In this document: one piece after another, positions 24,796 to 33,844 of the stretch
Layout: each line of letters begins with the position of its first letter
Position numbering within the stretch: the first letter of the stretch is position 1
The notes under the pieces: generated by a model
What the model saw: only the letters and a program-made list of their open reading frames with translations
What the model was told of the DNA's origin: nothing
Databases searched by the model: none
Source: Clostridia bacterium
GTDB taxonomy: Bacteria; Bacillota; Clostridia; Christensenellales; Aristaeellaceae
Length of the DNA: 64,000 nt
Direction of reading: 5' to 3'
Assembly: GCA_017395065.1 (NCBI GenBank)
Contig: JAFPWH010000063.1
Location: forward strand, 84,729-148,728
Program-made: the position numbers and the translations under genes

Positions 24796-25584
24796 TTACA
24801 GTCTCTGATCCTTTTCCACGTCGAGGAAATACTTGTAGGTGTCCACGGTGAGCTCGCCGCAGGCGGGTTCGTCGCAGGCGATGATCGCGGCGGGATGCAA
24901 TTGCAGCGCGCTCGCGGTCCACTTCTGGCTGACCGCGCCCTCCACGGTGTTGGCCAGCGCGCGGGCCTTGTTGTGGCCGTTGATGAGCACGAGCACCTCT
25001 TTGGAGTCCGTGACTGTCTTGACGCCGACGCTCAGCGCCCTCGTGGGCACCTTTGCGGGGTCGTTGTCGAAGAAGCGGGAGTTCACGATCAGCGTATCGC
25101 TCGTGAGCACGCGGATGCCCGTAACGGAGTTCAGGCTCGTAAAGGGCTCGTTGAAGGCCAGATGGCCGTCCACGCCGATGCCGCCCATGAACAGGTCGAT
25201 GCCGCCGTAGGAGGCGATCTTGGCTTCGTAGGCCGCGCACTCGCCCTCCAGATCGTCGCTCATGCCGTTCAAAATGTTCACGTTCTCGTGGGGAATGTCG
25301 ATGTGGTCGAAGAAATTGCTCCACATGAAGTGCCAGTAGCTCTGCTCGTGCTCGCGGGGCAGGCCCACGTATTCGTCCATGTTGAAGGTGACGACGTTTT
25401 TGAACGAGACCTCGCCGGCCTTGTTCTTGCGGATGAGCTCCGCGTACACGCCCAGCGGGCTGGAGCCGGTGGGCAGGCCCAGAACGAAGGGCTTGCCGTC
25501 CTTTTTGGCGTTGATCCTTCCCGCGATATAGTCGGCCGCCCAGGCACACATTTTCTTGTAGTTCTCCTGAATTACGACGCGCAT
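24796..25584 (-). CDS. nagB: Glucosamine-6-phosphate deaminase
   Basis: 262 residues, standard length. Motifs: GLPTGSSPLGVYAELI for phosphate binding, FNMDEYVGLP, FMGGIGVDGHLAFNEP and VNGHNKARAL-like INGHNKARAL. It converts glucosamine 6-phosphate to fructose 6-phosphate plus ammonia, in amino-sugar catabolism. It has its own promoter inside the end of the upstream gene and its own terminator, so it is a monocistronic unit. No nagA is nearby. A GH109-like GalNAc enzyme and a phosphodiester glycosidase lie 5 kb away on the other strand, which fits amino-sugar use but does not prove a link. Confidence 0.96.
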   Translation of the reverse strand: MRVVIQENYKKMCAWAADYIAGRINAKKDGKPFVLGLPTGSSPLGVYAELIRKNKAGEVSFKNVVTFNMDEYVGLPREHEQSYWHFMWSNFFDHIDIPHENVNILNGMSDDLEGECAAYEAKIASYGGIDLFMGGIGVDGHLAFNEPFTSLNSVTGIRVLTSDTLIVNSRFFDNDPAKVPTRALSVGVKTVTDSKEVLVLINGHNKARALANTVEGAVSQKWTASALQLHPAAIIACDEPACGELTVDTYKYFLDVEKDQRL

Positions 25585-25645
25585 GATGTTGTCCTCTCCT
25601 TATCTTATGGTTTAGCGGCGCAGCCGCTTTCAATTTCCATCTGAT

Positions 25646-25673
25646 ATTATAGCCCGAAGACGCTTTCTGTCAA
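25646..25673 (-). promoter_or_regulatory. SigA promoter of nagB, overlapping the upstream stop codon
   Basis: Minus strand: TTGACA (25673-25668), a 16 bp spacer, TATAAT (25651-25646). The -35 box overlaps the stop codon of the RNA methyltransferase gene. Confidence 0.8.
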
Positions 25674-26437
25674 GTGGGTTTTGTAAGCTCGTACATGAGG
25701 ATCCCCGCGGCGACGGAGGCGTTGAGCGACTCGGCGCGGCCGCGCATGGGGATCTTGAGCCTTACGTCGCTCATTTCCCGGATGTCGCCGCTTATCCCCT
25801 TAGCCTCGTTGCCGATGACGAGGACGAACCTTTCGCCGCTTCCAAAGCCGCCGAAGGCGTATAGATCCTCCCCGTCCAGCGCGGAGGAGACAATGCGGTA
25901 TCCCTTCTTTTGGTACGCTTTCAGCGCGGGCATCAGCGCCGTGCGGACCGAATGGACGCGAAAGCCGCTTCCCATCGCCGCGCGCTGCACCTTGGGCGAA
26001 AACACGTCCGCGCTCTTTAAGCCCAGCAGCACGCCCTGAAAGCCCGCCGCGTCCGCCGTGCGCAGGATCGTGCCCACGTTTCCGGGGTCCTGCACGTCGT
26101 CCAGGGCGATAAGGCGCGCGGCATCTTCGTCCAGAGCCGTGTTCTCCGGCAGGCGGAACGAAGCGCAGCAGCCCTGCGGGGTCACCGTGTCGCACACGTG
26201 CTCGAGCACGGCGCGGCTGCACAGCCTGACCGAAGCGCCAAGCGACGCAAGGCGGCTCACGAGCGCCTCCTCTTCTTCAAACAGCGCTTCCAAGGGCTTC
26301 AGGCCGCTTTCCAGCGCCTCGTTTATCATCACCCCGCCCTCTACCAAAAAGGCGTTTTCCGCACGGCGCGAACGGGCCTCGCTGAGGCTCCTCAAGCGCT
26401 TTACGGCGGGGTTTGACGCAGACGTGATCTTTTCCAT
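25670..26437 (-). CDS. TrmH/SpoU-family RNA 2'-O-methyltransferase
   Basis: 255 residues. An N-terminal substrate-binding region (ITSASNPAVKRLRSLSEARSRR, shared with 23S rRNA methyltransferases) precedes a C-terminal SPOUT knot domain with LDDVQDPGNVGTILRTADAAG, LVIGNEAKGIS and IPMRGRAESLNASVAAGIL. It methylates a ribose 2'-OH in rRNA or tRNA with S-adenosylmethionine. The target base is not assignable. It starts 2 bp after the VanX-like gene and is third in an operon led by the alpha-galactosidase. Confidence 0.92.
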   Translation of the reverse strand: MEKITSASNPAVKRLRSLSEARSRRAENAFLVEGGVMINEALESGLKPLEALFEEEEALVSRLASLGASVRLCSRAVLEHVCDTVTPQGCCASFRLPENTALDEDAARLIALDDVQDPGNVGTILRTADAAGFQGVLLGLKSADVFSPKVQRAAMGSGFRVHSVRTALMPALKAYQKKGYRIVSSALDGEDLYAFGGFGSGERFVLVIGNEAKGISGDIREMSDVRLKIPMRGRAESLNASVAAGILMYELTKPT

Positions 26438-26439
26438 GG

Positions 26440-27048
26440 CTATTCTATCTCAAAATCGAAGTACGTGTCCGGGTAGGGTTCGTTTTTCAGAAGGTAGTGC
26501 CACCACTCCCGGGAATAGTCCTCAAAGCCGCACCGAAGCATCGTGCGCCTCAGCGTTTCGCGGTTTTGGGTCTGTTCCGGGGAAATAAACGGGCAATCGT
26601 GCCAGGAGCGCGGGTCCATAAAGTCGAATATGCCGCCCATGTCCAGCGCGTTTCCCGAAAGGTCGCAAAGGGTCAGGTCCACCGCGGAGCCGCGGCTGTG
26701 GCCGCTTCGGGAAGCGATGTAGCCCTGCTTAAGCAGCTCCTGTTTGCTGAGGTTCGGATAATGGATATGCTTGCGCTTTACGTCACCTTCGTCCCCGGCC
26801 CACGCGCAGAAGTCCCGCACCGCACGGGCGGGGCGGTAGGCGTCGAAAACAAAGAGGCTGAGCGCTTTAGGTCTCAATAATCCGAGCGCGCGCTTTAAGC
26901 CCCGGCACGCCTCGCAGCTCAGCACCACGCGGTTTGCTTTATAGCCGTTTGCGGGCCTGCCCATGAAGTTGTCGTCCCCCGCGTACATCGCACAAAAGAA
27001 CGCTTCGGGCAGCTCGCGGTCGAGGTAAACGAAACCCTCCGGCAGCAT
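26440..27048 (-). CDS. D-alanyl-D-alanine dipeptidase (VanX-like, peptidase M15D)
   Basis: 202 residues, typical of the VanX/DdpX family. Zinc ligands are visible in SGHSRGSAVDLTL (His and Asp) and EWWHY (the Glu before and the His). A YRPARAVRDF segment supplies the conserved Arg. It hydrolyses the D-Ala-D-Ala dipeptide. No vanH, vanA or vanRS genes are present, so it is more likely to serve peptidoglycan turnover or D-Ala recycling than glycopeptide resistance. No signal peptide is seen. It has 1-2 bp spacing to both neighbours. Confidence 0.9.
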   Translation of the reverse strand: MLPEGFVYLDRELPEAFFCAMYAGDDNFMGRPANGYKANRVVLSCEACRGLKRALGLLRPKALSLFVFDAYRPARAVRDFCAWAGDEGDVKRKHIHYPNLSKQELLKQGYIASRSGHSRGSAVDLTLCDLSGNALDMGGIFDFMDPRSWHDCPFISPEQTQNRETLRRTMLRCGFEDYSREWWHYLLKNEPYPDTYFDFEIE

Positions 27049-27049
27049 G

Positions 27050-29209
27050 TCAGAACACCCTTTCGAGCACGATCACCGAGGAGGCGAAGTCCCCGCGCGG
27101 GAAATCCACCCGGAGGCCCGCGTGCATGAGATCGCCCGCGGATACCGTTTTACCGTCCGAAAGCCTGTACAGACCCTCCGGCACGCTGCTTAATCTTATC
27201 ACGGTCGGCGCGGCGTTCGGCCTGTTCAATACCCTGTAGGCGCACAGGATCAGCCTTTCGCCGTCCGCGAACTGCCACGCGGCGACGTTGCCCTCCCAGG
27301 GCGACAGAAGGCGCGTGAACTCGCCCTTCATCGTCGTGCGCCTGAGCGCCTTTACGGTTTTGACCTGCGCGCGGATTTCGTCCAGCTCTTCGTCGCTCAG
27401 CTTGCTCAGGTCCAGCTCGTAGCCGAAATTTCCGCCCAGCGCCACGTCGCCGCGCGTCTTGAGCGAGGTCACGCGGCTGACCTGATGGTTGGGCGAGGCG
27501 GAGACGTGCGCGCCCATCGCGGAGGCGGGATAGACGAGGCTCGTACCGTACTGTATCCCGATGCGCTCCACGGCGTCGCTGTCGTCGCTGGTCCAGATCT
27601 GCGGCATGTAGTACAGCATGCCAGGGTCGAAGCGCCCACCGCCGCCGGAGCAGCCTTCGAACAGCACGTCCGGGAAGGCGCCCGTCAGCGCCTCCATGAC
27701 CCTGTAGACGCCCAGTATGTACCTGTGCGCCGTCTCCCCCTCGCGGCCGTCCAGCAGCAGGGAAGAGCCCGCCTCCTTGAAGTTGCGGTTCATGTCCCAT
27801 TTTACGTAGCTTATGCGCGCGCTTGAGAGCACGGAGCCCACGGCGTCGATCAGGTATTCCTGCACCTGCGGAAGGCTCAGGTCCAGTATCAGCTGGTTGC
27901 GCGCGGTCGTCCTGCGCCGGCCGGGCACGTGCAGGCACCAGTCCGGGTGCGCGCGGTACAGTTCGCTGTCGGGCGAGACCATCTCCGGTTCGAACCACAG
28001 GCCGAACATGAGCCCCAGCGCATTCATTTCTTCGCTTAGTTTGCCAAGGCCCTGCGGGAGCTTTCGCGTATCCGGCGTCCAGTCGCCCAGCGAACACGTG
28101 TCGCCGTCTCTGCGGCCGAACCAGCCGTCGTCCAATACGAAGAGCTCGATTCCGCATTTTGCGGCTGCCCGCGCGATCTTCAAAAGCTTTTTGTGGTCGA
28201 AATCGAAATACGTGGCTTCCCAGTTGTTGATCAGGATCGGGCGTTCCCTGTCGCGCCATTTTCCGCGGCAGAGGCGCTCACGATAGAGCCTGTGATAGAC
28301 GTGGCTCATGCCGTTTAAGCCCTTGTCGCTGTACACGCACACGCATTCGGGCGCCTGCAGGCTCTTTCCGGGCTCCAGACGCCAGGAGAAGCTTCCGGGC
28401 TCGAAGCCCGCGACGACGCGCGTGGTGTCGTAGGCGTTTTCCTCGCAGACGATGGAAAAGCTTCCGCTGTAGACGAGGCTGACGCCCAGGCATTCGCCGC
28501 TGTTTTCCGTGACGGCGCCGCGCAAAAACGCCGCAAAGGGGTTGTGCTCGTGACCCGAGGCGCCCCTCGAGGAGGCGATTTCGCGCTTTAAGCGGGCGGG
28601 CGGCACGACCTCGATCTGCCTTTCCTTTGCCCAGCCGCCGTGCAGGTGCAGCATCGAGTATCTTCCGGGAAGCGTCAGGCAGGCGCTGCCGGCGCGGCGC
28701 AGCGTGAGCGTAGCTTCGCCGTCATTTATGTACTTTGCGCTCAGGGCCAGCGCGCCGCTTTCCTCAAACAGCGTATACAGCAGTTCGACCGTGAGGCCCG
28801 TAAGATCGTCCCGCAAGCGGATCTTGAGCGTGGTCGCCTCCGCCTCGTCCTCGGTGTAGGTCGCGGGCAGTCCCTCCAGAGGCAGCTTGCCCTTCATGAT
28901 GTAGTGATCGACGTAGAACAGTTCGGTGAGGCACTGCCCCGTTTCGTCCGCGGCGGCCGCCATCGCTTCCCGGTAGTCGCCCCTGCCCTGCGTGGGGCAG
29001 GCGTAGGGCAGTATCTGCCTTAAGGAATCGAAGGACGCGCCTTCGTTTTCCTGAACGTGCAGGGCGCTTGCCGGGTCGTCCAGATGCATGCCCGCGTAGA
29101 GCATGAGCAGCTCCGGCTTGTTCATCTCGTCGTTTTTCAGCCACAGCACCCACGAAACGTCGGGCGTGTGCAAATGAAACAGCTTTTTGTCGCCGATAAA
29201 CTCGATCAT
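27050..29209 (-). CDS. GH36 alpha-galactosidase
   Basis: About 719 residues, in the 700-740 range of tetrameric GH36 enzymes. An N-terminal beta-sandwich precedes a (beta/alpha)8 barrel with LDDGWFG, WFEPEMVSPDSELYR, the nucleophile segment YVKWDMNRN, EGCSGGGGRFDPGM and the acid/base segment WTSDDSDA, plus PNHQ. It releases terminal alpha-galactose (melibiose, raffinose type) and has no signal peptide. I prefer the Met at 29209 because MIEFIGDKKLFHLHTPDVSWV matches family N-termini. The promoter at 29262-29290 would leave no leader before the alternative ATG at 29254. It heads the operon with the dipeptidase and methyltransferase. Confidence 0.95.
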   Translation of the reverse strand: MIEFIGDKKLFHLHTPDVSWVLWLKNDEMNKPELLMLYAGMHLDDPASALHVQENEGASFDSLRQILPYACPTQGRGDYREAMAAAADETGQCLTELFYVDHYIMKGKLPLEGLPATYTEDEAEATTLKIRLRDDLTGLTVELLYTLFEESGALALSAKYINDGEATLTLRRAGSACLTLPGRYSMLHLHGGWAKERQIEVVPPARLKREIASSRGASGHEHNPFAAFLRGAVTENSGECLGVSLVYSGSFSIVCEENAYDTTRVVAGFEPGSFSWRLEPGKSLQAPECVCVYSDKGLNGMSHVYHRLYRERLCRGKWRDRERPILINNWEATYFDFDHKKLLKIARAAAKCGIELFVLDDGWFGRRDGDTCSLGDWTPDTRKLPQGLGKLSEEMNALGLMFGLWFEPEMVSPDSELYRAHPDWCLHVPGRRRTTARNQLILDLSLPQVQEYLIDAVGSVLSSARISYVKWDMNRNFKEAGSSLLLDGREGETAHRYILGVYRVMEALTGAFPDVLFEGCSGGGGRFDPGMLYYMPQIWTSDDSDAVERIGIQYGTSLVYPASAMGAHVSASPNHQVSRVTSLKTRGDVALGGNFGYELDLSKLSDEELDEIRAQVKTVKALRRTTMKGEFTRLLSPWEGNVAAWQFADGERLILCAYRVLNRPNAAPTVIRLSSVPEGLYRLSDGKTVSAGDLMHAGLRVDFPRGDFASSVIVLERVF

Positions 29210-29261
29210 GTCCGCGCCGCCTTTCCAAAGCGGGGCCGCCGCCCCGTCATTCATTTTCTAT

Positions 29262-29290
29262 ATGATATACCAAATCAGGAAATAATGCAA
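29262..29290 (-). promoter_or_regulatory. SigA promoter of the alpha-galactosidase operon
   Basis: Minus strand: TTGCAT (29290-29285), a 17 bp spacer, TATCAT (29267-29262). It is divergent from the plus-strand promoter at 29307-29335, with under 20 bp between the -35 boxes. Confidence 0.6.
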
Positions 29291-29306
29291 ACATTTTGTT
29301 GAAAAA

Positions 29307-29335
29307 TTGCTTTTTAACAAAGGAAATGCTACAAT
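29307..29335 (+). promoter_or_regulatory. SigA promoter of the acyltransferase-pseudouridine synthase unit
   Basis: TTGCTT at 29307, a 17 bp spacer and TACAAT at 29330, followed by the ribosome-binding site AGGGAG at 29344-29349. Confidence 0.6.
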
Positions 29336-29357
29336 ACCCTAAAAGGGAGTGAGACGC

Positions 29358-30533
29358 GTGACGAGCAGATTCGACAGGATGTTCCGAAAGGTCGCCATCA
29401 GCCTGATCGCGGCGATGGCGAAGGTGAAGTTTTCAGCGGTAAAGCAGGTGAAGGACATGCCGACGGACGGGAGCCTCATCCTGTGCAACCACACCTCGAT
29501 CTGGGATTTCGGATACCTGATCTATTCGATGTTCCCGTGCAGCCATCAGCGCTTTTTGGCGACCGCCGTGCACTTCGACAAGTCGCGCTTCATCCGCACC
29601 GTGTTCACGCATCTGGGCATGATACGCAAAAATCAGGGATCGCGGGACCTGCAGTCTGTCAAGGACATGCTCAAGGCATCGCGCGAGGGCGGCATCGTGG
29701 TCATCTATCCCGCGGGCATGACCTCCTTTGACGGCCGCCCCGCCTGGGAGCCGCTGCCCGGCATCGGCTCCATGCCGAAGCTCATCAAAAGCGACGTGTA
29801 TGCGGCCGTCGCGCACGGCGGCTTCATCAGCGATCCGCGCTACGCGCACAGGTGCTTCCGCGGGCGGGTCGAAGTGGAGCTGAAGCGCCTGTACACCGCA
29901 GAAGAGGCCGCTTCCCTGAAGCCCGACGAGCTTCAGGCCGGCATCGCGAAAGCGCTGTACTTCAACGACTGGGACTGGCAGGAGGCAAAGCGTGTGCCCT
30001 TTAAGCACATGAAGGACATGCGCAACGTGAGCCGTACGCTGTACATGTGCCCCGCCTGCAAGTGCGAGGGCGAAATGCGCGAAGGCAAGGGAAGCCTGAC
30101 CTGCAAAAAATGCGGTTTCAGCGCAAAGAGGGACAAATACGGCTTTTTCTCGAGCAGCGATCCCACCTGCCCCGCGCGCATGGACAGATGGGTGGACCTA
30201 GAGACGGAGAAGCTGAAGGAAGAAATGAAGCGCGACGACTTTACGCTTACGCAGGAAGCGACTTTTTTCCTGCGCCCGCAGAACAGCGTCGAAGAGTTCG
30301 AAGACCTTGGAAAAGGCGTGCTCACGCTGACGAAGCGGGGACTTTCGTTCAAGGGCGAAAAGCAGAGCGTAGAGCTGGGCCTAAGCGACTTTCAGTTCCT
30401 CATGTTCAGCGACACCGACCGGCTCATCGTCAACACCGACCAGTACAACTACCGCTTCGTCTTTACCGACGTGCGGCTCATGACCAAGTGGTTCTTCGCG
30501 CACAGACTGATGGCGGGCATCGACATAAAGTGA
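29358..30533 (+). CDS. PlsC-type acyltransferase with zinc ribbon and C-terminal PH-like region
   Basis: 391 residues. The N-terminal lysophospholipid acyltransferase domain has the HX4D motif NHTSIWDF and the block IYPAGMTSFDGRP. A four-Cys zinc ribbon follows: C231/C234 (CPAC) and C249/C252 (CKKC). Residues about 300-391 look beta-rich (GVLTLTKRGLSFKGE, YNYRFVFTDV), suggesting a PH/GRAM-like fold; that is inference. I chose GTG at 29358, because the GTG at 29349 overlaps the ribosome-binding site. It likely acylates a glycerolipid precursor, but the substrate is unknown. It overlaps the next gene (TGATG). Confidence 0.82.
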   Translation: MTSRFDRMFRKVAISLIAAMAKVKFSAVKQVKDMPTDGSLILCNHTSIWDFGYLIYSMFPCSHQRFLATAVHFDKSRFIRTVFTHLGMIRKNQGSRDLQSVKDMLKASREGGIVVIYPAGMTSFDGRPAWEPLPGIGSMPKLIKSDVYAAVAHGGFISDPRYAHRCFRGRVEVELKRLYTAEEAASLKPDELQAGIAKALYFNDWDWQEAKRVPFKHMKDMRNVSRTLYMCPACKCEGEMREGKGSLTCKKCGFSAKRDKYGFFSSSDPTCPARMDRWVDLETEKLKEEMKRDDFTLTQEATFFLRPQNSVEEFEDLGKGVLTLTKRGLSFKGEKQSVELGLSDFQFLMFSDTDRLIVNTDQYNYRFVFTDVRLMTKWFFAHRLMAGIDIK

Positions 30534-31252
30534 TGGACATCGAAACGAAGTACGGCAAAATAAAGATCCTGTACGAGGACAACCAGCTCCTGTGCGCGGT
30601 CAAGCCCCCGAATCTCCCCTCGCAGGGCGATCTGAGCGGCGATGCGGACATGCTTTCGATCCTCAAGGGCTACATCGCACGCAAGTACAACAAGCCCGGC
30701 GAAGCGTACCTGGGCCTTGTGCACAGGCTGGACAGACCCGTGGGCGGGGTGATGGTGTTTGCCCGCACGTCGAAGGCCGCCGCGCGCCTGAGCGTACAGT
30801 TTGCCGAACACAAAACGGAAAAGACCTACCTTGCGTTGCTCGAAGCGCAGCTCGTTAAGCCGCTCCGCCTCGAAAACTACCTTCTGCAAAAGCAGGGGCA
30901 GAACGCGCGCGTCGTAAGTGAGGGCGTGCCGGGCGCAAAATACGCCTGTCTGACGAGCGAGCCCATCTGTTACAGGGACGGGCTGACGCTGAGCAAGGTG
31001 ACGCTCGAGACCGGCCGGAAGCATCAGATCCGCGCCCAGCATGCCCACGCGGGTTATCCCCTCTGGGGCGACAACCGCTACGGCCACGGCAGAAGCGGCA
31101 TGCAGATTGCGCTGTGGGCATTCAGCCTCACCGTCGAACACCCGACGAGGCACGAGCGCATGCGCTTCGTCTCCGACCCGCCGGACGCGTTCCCCTGGTC
31201 GAAATTCCGGGAGGAGATCGAAGAGCTCTTAAAGGCGCAGACAAACGCCTGA
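30533..31252 (+). CDS. RluA-family pseudouridine synthase
   Basis: 239 residues without an S4 domain. The catalytic block is LVHRLDRPVGGVMVFARTSKAA (catalytic Asp in HRLDR). RKHQIRAQHAHAGYPLWGDNRYG is the conserved later motif. It isomerises uridine in rRNA or tRNA. The start ATG overlaps the previous stop. The class lacking S4 includes RluA- and TruC-like members; the target is not assignable. Confidence 0.92.
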   Translation: MDIETKYGKIKILYEDNQLLCAVKPPNLPSQGDLSGDADMLSILKGYIARKYNKPGEAYLGLVHRLDRPVGGVMVFARTSKAAARLSVQFAEHKTEKTYLALLEAQLVKPLRLENYLLQKQGQNARVVSEGVPGAKYACLTSEPICYRDGLTLSKVTLETGRKHQIRAQHAHAGYPLWGDNRYGHGRSGMQIALWAFSLTVEHPTRHERMRFVSDPPDAFPWSKFREEIEELLKAQTNA

Positions 31253-31302
31253 ACAAACAGTACAGCCCGGCCCTTGCCGGAAAAGACCAGAAAGGAAACC
31301 CA

Positions 31303-32268
31303 ATGTCGAAACCCGCAAAACGCCTTCTTTCCGCATTACTCGTGCTTTGCCTTATGCTTTCGCTTTGCGCCTGCAGCACAAAAGAGACAGCCAAAGACGC
31401 CGAAAGCGGCAAAAAGCGCATGATCGTCTGTTCCATTTTCCCCGTCTACGACTTTACACGCCGCATCGCCGGCGAAAAGGCGGACGTGTACCAGCTATTG
31501 CCCGAGGGCATGGATACCCATGATTACGAGCCCACCCTCGGCGACATCATAAACTGTGACAAGGCCGATCTGTTCATCTACACCGACAGCGAGATGGAGG
31601 TCTGGATCGACGCGCTTTCCCGCGGCTTCGAGCACGTGAAGCTCGTCCGCTGCGCGGAAAACATCGACCTCGAAATGCTGAACGAACAGTGGGAGCAGAT
31701 CGAAAACGCGCACGGCGAGGAGGAGCACGATCACGAGCACCGCTACGACGCGCACGTCTGGCTGGATCCCACCCTGTCTGCGGTCATGTGCGACAACATC
31801 TTAAAGAGCCTTACGGCCCTGGACCCCGAAAACGCGGAGTACTACAACGCGAACTGTCTTTCCCTCAAGACCGACCTTGCCGCGCTGGACGAACGCTTTC
31901 AGGCGCTGTTTTCGGCGCATCCGGACGCGGTATTGTTTTTCGGGGGCAAATTCTCCTACAGCCACTTCATACGGCGCTACGGCGTAAAGTACTTGAGCGC
32001 CTACGACGGCTGCTCCGAAAACGCCGAGGTCAATCACCTCGAGCTGATCGAGCTGATCGCTCAAATGAAGCTTTCGGGCGCGAAGGTCGTCTTCACCGAC
32101 GAGCTTTCAAACGGGGAGATCGCCGAAGAGATCGCACGGGAGACCGGCGCGGAGGTCCTCGTTTTCCACAGCTGCCACAATGTTTCCCGCGAGGAAAAGA
32201 AGCTGAGCTTCATCGACCTTATGAATCGCAATTACGACAACATCTCAAGAGCACTGGACGGACGGTAA
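31303..32268 (+). CDS. znuA: Zinc ABC transporter substrate-binding lipoprotein
   Basis: 321 residues. The signal peptide ends in a lipobox, LCAC with Cys24, so it is a membrane-anchored lipoprotein. This is a cluster A-I metal-binding protein: PEGMDTHDYEPTLGDI (ligand His), an acidic His-rich loop HGEEEHDHEHRYDAHVWLDP typical of zinc-specific members, FFGGKFSYSHFIRRYG and a final FHSCHNVS. It delivers Zn2+ to the permease encoded downstream. I see no Zur operator in the short gap upstream. ABC genes follow at 1 bp. Confidence 0.93.
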   Translation: MSKPAKRLLSALLVLCLMLSLCACSTKETAKDAESGKKRMIVCSIFPVYDFTRRIAGEKADVYQLLPEGMDTHDYEPTLGDIINCDKADLFIYTDSEMEVWIDALSRGFEHVKLVRCAENIDLEMLNEQWEQIENAHGEEEHDHEHRYDAHVWLDPTLSAVMCDNILKSLTALDPENAEYYNANCLSLKTDLAALDERFQALFSAHPDAVLFFGGKFSYSHFIRRYGVKYLSAYDGCSENAEVNHLELIELIAQMKLSGAKVVFTDELSNGEIAEEIARETGAEVLVFHSCHNVSREEKKLSFIDLMNRNYDNISRALDGR

Positions 32269-32269
32269 T

Positions 32270-32968
32270 ATGAATTCAGACGTATTGATCAGCATACGCG
32301 ACGTGTCCATGAACTACGGCACCGGCCGGCAGGACGCGATCGAACACGTGAGCGTGGACATCAAAAAAGGCGAGATCCTCGCCCTCGTCGGCTCCAACGG
32401 CTCGGGAAAGAGCACGCTGATGAAGGGCATGCTCAAGCTCATGCCCTTTACCTGCGGCGAAATGGAGCGCAAAAGCGGGCTGAGGATCGGCTACATGGCC
32501 CAGATGCACACTGCGGTCAGAGACTTTCCCGCGACCGCGCGCGAGGTGGTGCTCTCCGGCACGCGGCAGGCGCGCTTTTCTCCCTTCTACACGAAGCAGC
32601 AGAAGGCCGACGCGGAGGAGGCCATGCGACTGATGGAGATAAACGATCTGGCCGCGCAGCACATAGGCAATCTGAGCGGCGGCCAATTACAGCGGGTGCT
32701 TCTCGCCCGCGCGCTGGCGGGCAAGCCGGAATTGCTGGTGCTGGACGAGCCCTGCTCCGCGCTCGACCCCGGTACAACGCACGCCCTGATGGAGCTTTTC
32801 ACGCGTCTGAGAGACGAACAGGGCGTATCCATCGTCATTTCCACGCACGACTGGCACTTCGTGCGCCACCACGCAGACCGCGTGCTGGTGCTCAACCACC
32901 GCCTCGAATACGTGGGCGAGATCAGCGGCTGGAACGGAAGGGAGGACGAACACACATGCCATCACTGA
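32270..32968 (+). CDS. znuC: Zinc ABC transporter ATP-binding protein
   Basis: 232 residues. Walker A VGSNGSGKST, signature LSGGQLQRVLLARAL, Walker B LLVLDEPCSALD and the switch His in ISTHDWHFVRHH are all present. It starts 1 bp after znuA and overlaps the permease by 13 bp, giving a clear three-gene operon. Confidence 0.95.
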   Translation: MNSDVLISIRDVSMNYGTGRQDAIEHVSVDIKKGEILALVGSNGSGKSTLMKGMLKLMPFTCGEMERKSGLRIGYMAQMHTAVRDFPATAREVVLSGTRQARFSPFYTKQQKADAEEAMRLMEINDLAAQHIGNLSGGQLQRVLLARALAGKPELLVLDEPCSALDPGTTHALMELFTRLRDEQGVSIVISTHDWHFVRHHADRVLVLNHRLEYVGEISGWNGREDEHTCHH

Positions 32969-33795
32969 GCTTATGGGACATCCTCGTCCACCCCATCACC
33001 CTGCGGGCCTACACCGTTGGCGCGCTGGTTTCGCTGTGCCTTGCTGTGATGGGCGTCATCCTCGTGCTCAAGCGTTACGCGATGATCGGCCACGGCCTGG
33101 GCGAGATCGGCTTCGCCTCGACCGCGCTGGCCGCGCTGATCGGTCTGTACGAATATTCTCTGGCCGTGTCCATCCCGCTGGTGTGCCTGTCGAGCCTCCT
33201 GATCATGTACTTCGACCGCAAAAGCAGCATGGGCGGCGACGTGTTCATCGGCATCTTCGCGACGACCGCTCTGGCCGCAGGCGTGATCGCCGGGCGCTTT
33301 ACCGACGGCTACAGCATCGAAAGCAGCCTGTTCGGCAGCATCTACGGCGTATCGAACGCGTACCTGATCGGCGTGATCGCGCTGTCCGCGGCGATACTGA
33401 TCGTGTTCACGCTGCTCTACACGCGCCTTTTCTCGGTCACCTTCGACGAGACCTACGCGCGGGCGGAGGACATGAAGGCGGACAGCTATCAGTTCATCAT
33501 CTCCCTTCTGACCTCCGTGGCCGTCGTGCTGGGCATGCGGGTGCTTGGCGCGATGATGATCTCGAGCTTCATCATTTTCCCGGCGCTCACGGCAAGGCGC
33601 CTGAGCCGCTCGTTCAAGGGCATGATCGCCATGGCAGCGCTGGCCGCCTTCGTCAGCTTCACCGTCGGCATGTTGCTGAGCGTCCTGAGCCAAACCACCG
33701 CCCGTCCCCTCCCCGTAGGTGCCTGCGTCGTGCTGGTGAGCCTGGTGCTGATGCTGCTGAGCATGGGCGTGGCCTCGCTGAGGAGCAAGAAATAA
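32956..33795 (+). CDS. znuB: Zinc ABC transporter permease
   Basis: 279 residues with eight or nine hydrophobic helices, of the ABC-3 family. Conserved features include LVLKRYAMIGHGLGEIGFAS near the N-terminus, FDETYARAEDM and MMISSFIIFPALTARRL. It forms the membrane channel with ZnuC and receives zinc from ZnuA. The following DNA changes abruptly to a lower-G+C accessory patch. Confidence 0.94.
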   Translation: MPSLSLWDILVHPITLRAYTVGALVSLCLAVMGVILVLKRYAMIGHGLGEIGFASTALAALIGLYEYSLAVSIPLVCLSSLLIMYFDRKSSMGGDVFIGIFATTALAAGVIAGRFTDGYSIESSLFGSIYGVSNAYLIGVIALSAAILIVFTLLYTRLFSVTFDETYARAEDMKADSYQFIISLLTSVAVVLGMRVLGAMMISSFIIFPALTARRLSRSFKGMIAMAALAAFVSFTVGMLLSVLSQTTARPLPVGACVVLVSLVLMLLSMGVASLRSKK

Positions 33796-33844
33796 AGCTG
33801 TCGACGGGTGCTTTCTATAGGTATTGTCAAAATGGAGGAGTCTT

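Noticed and set aside
26440..27048. Vancomycin-resistance locus
   Set aside because: Only a VanX-like dipeptidase is present; no ligase, dehydrogenase or two-component genes are nearby.
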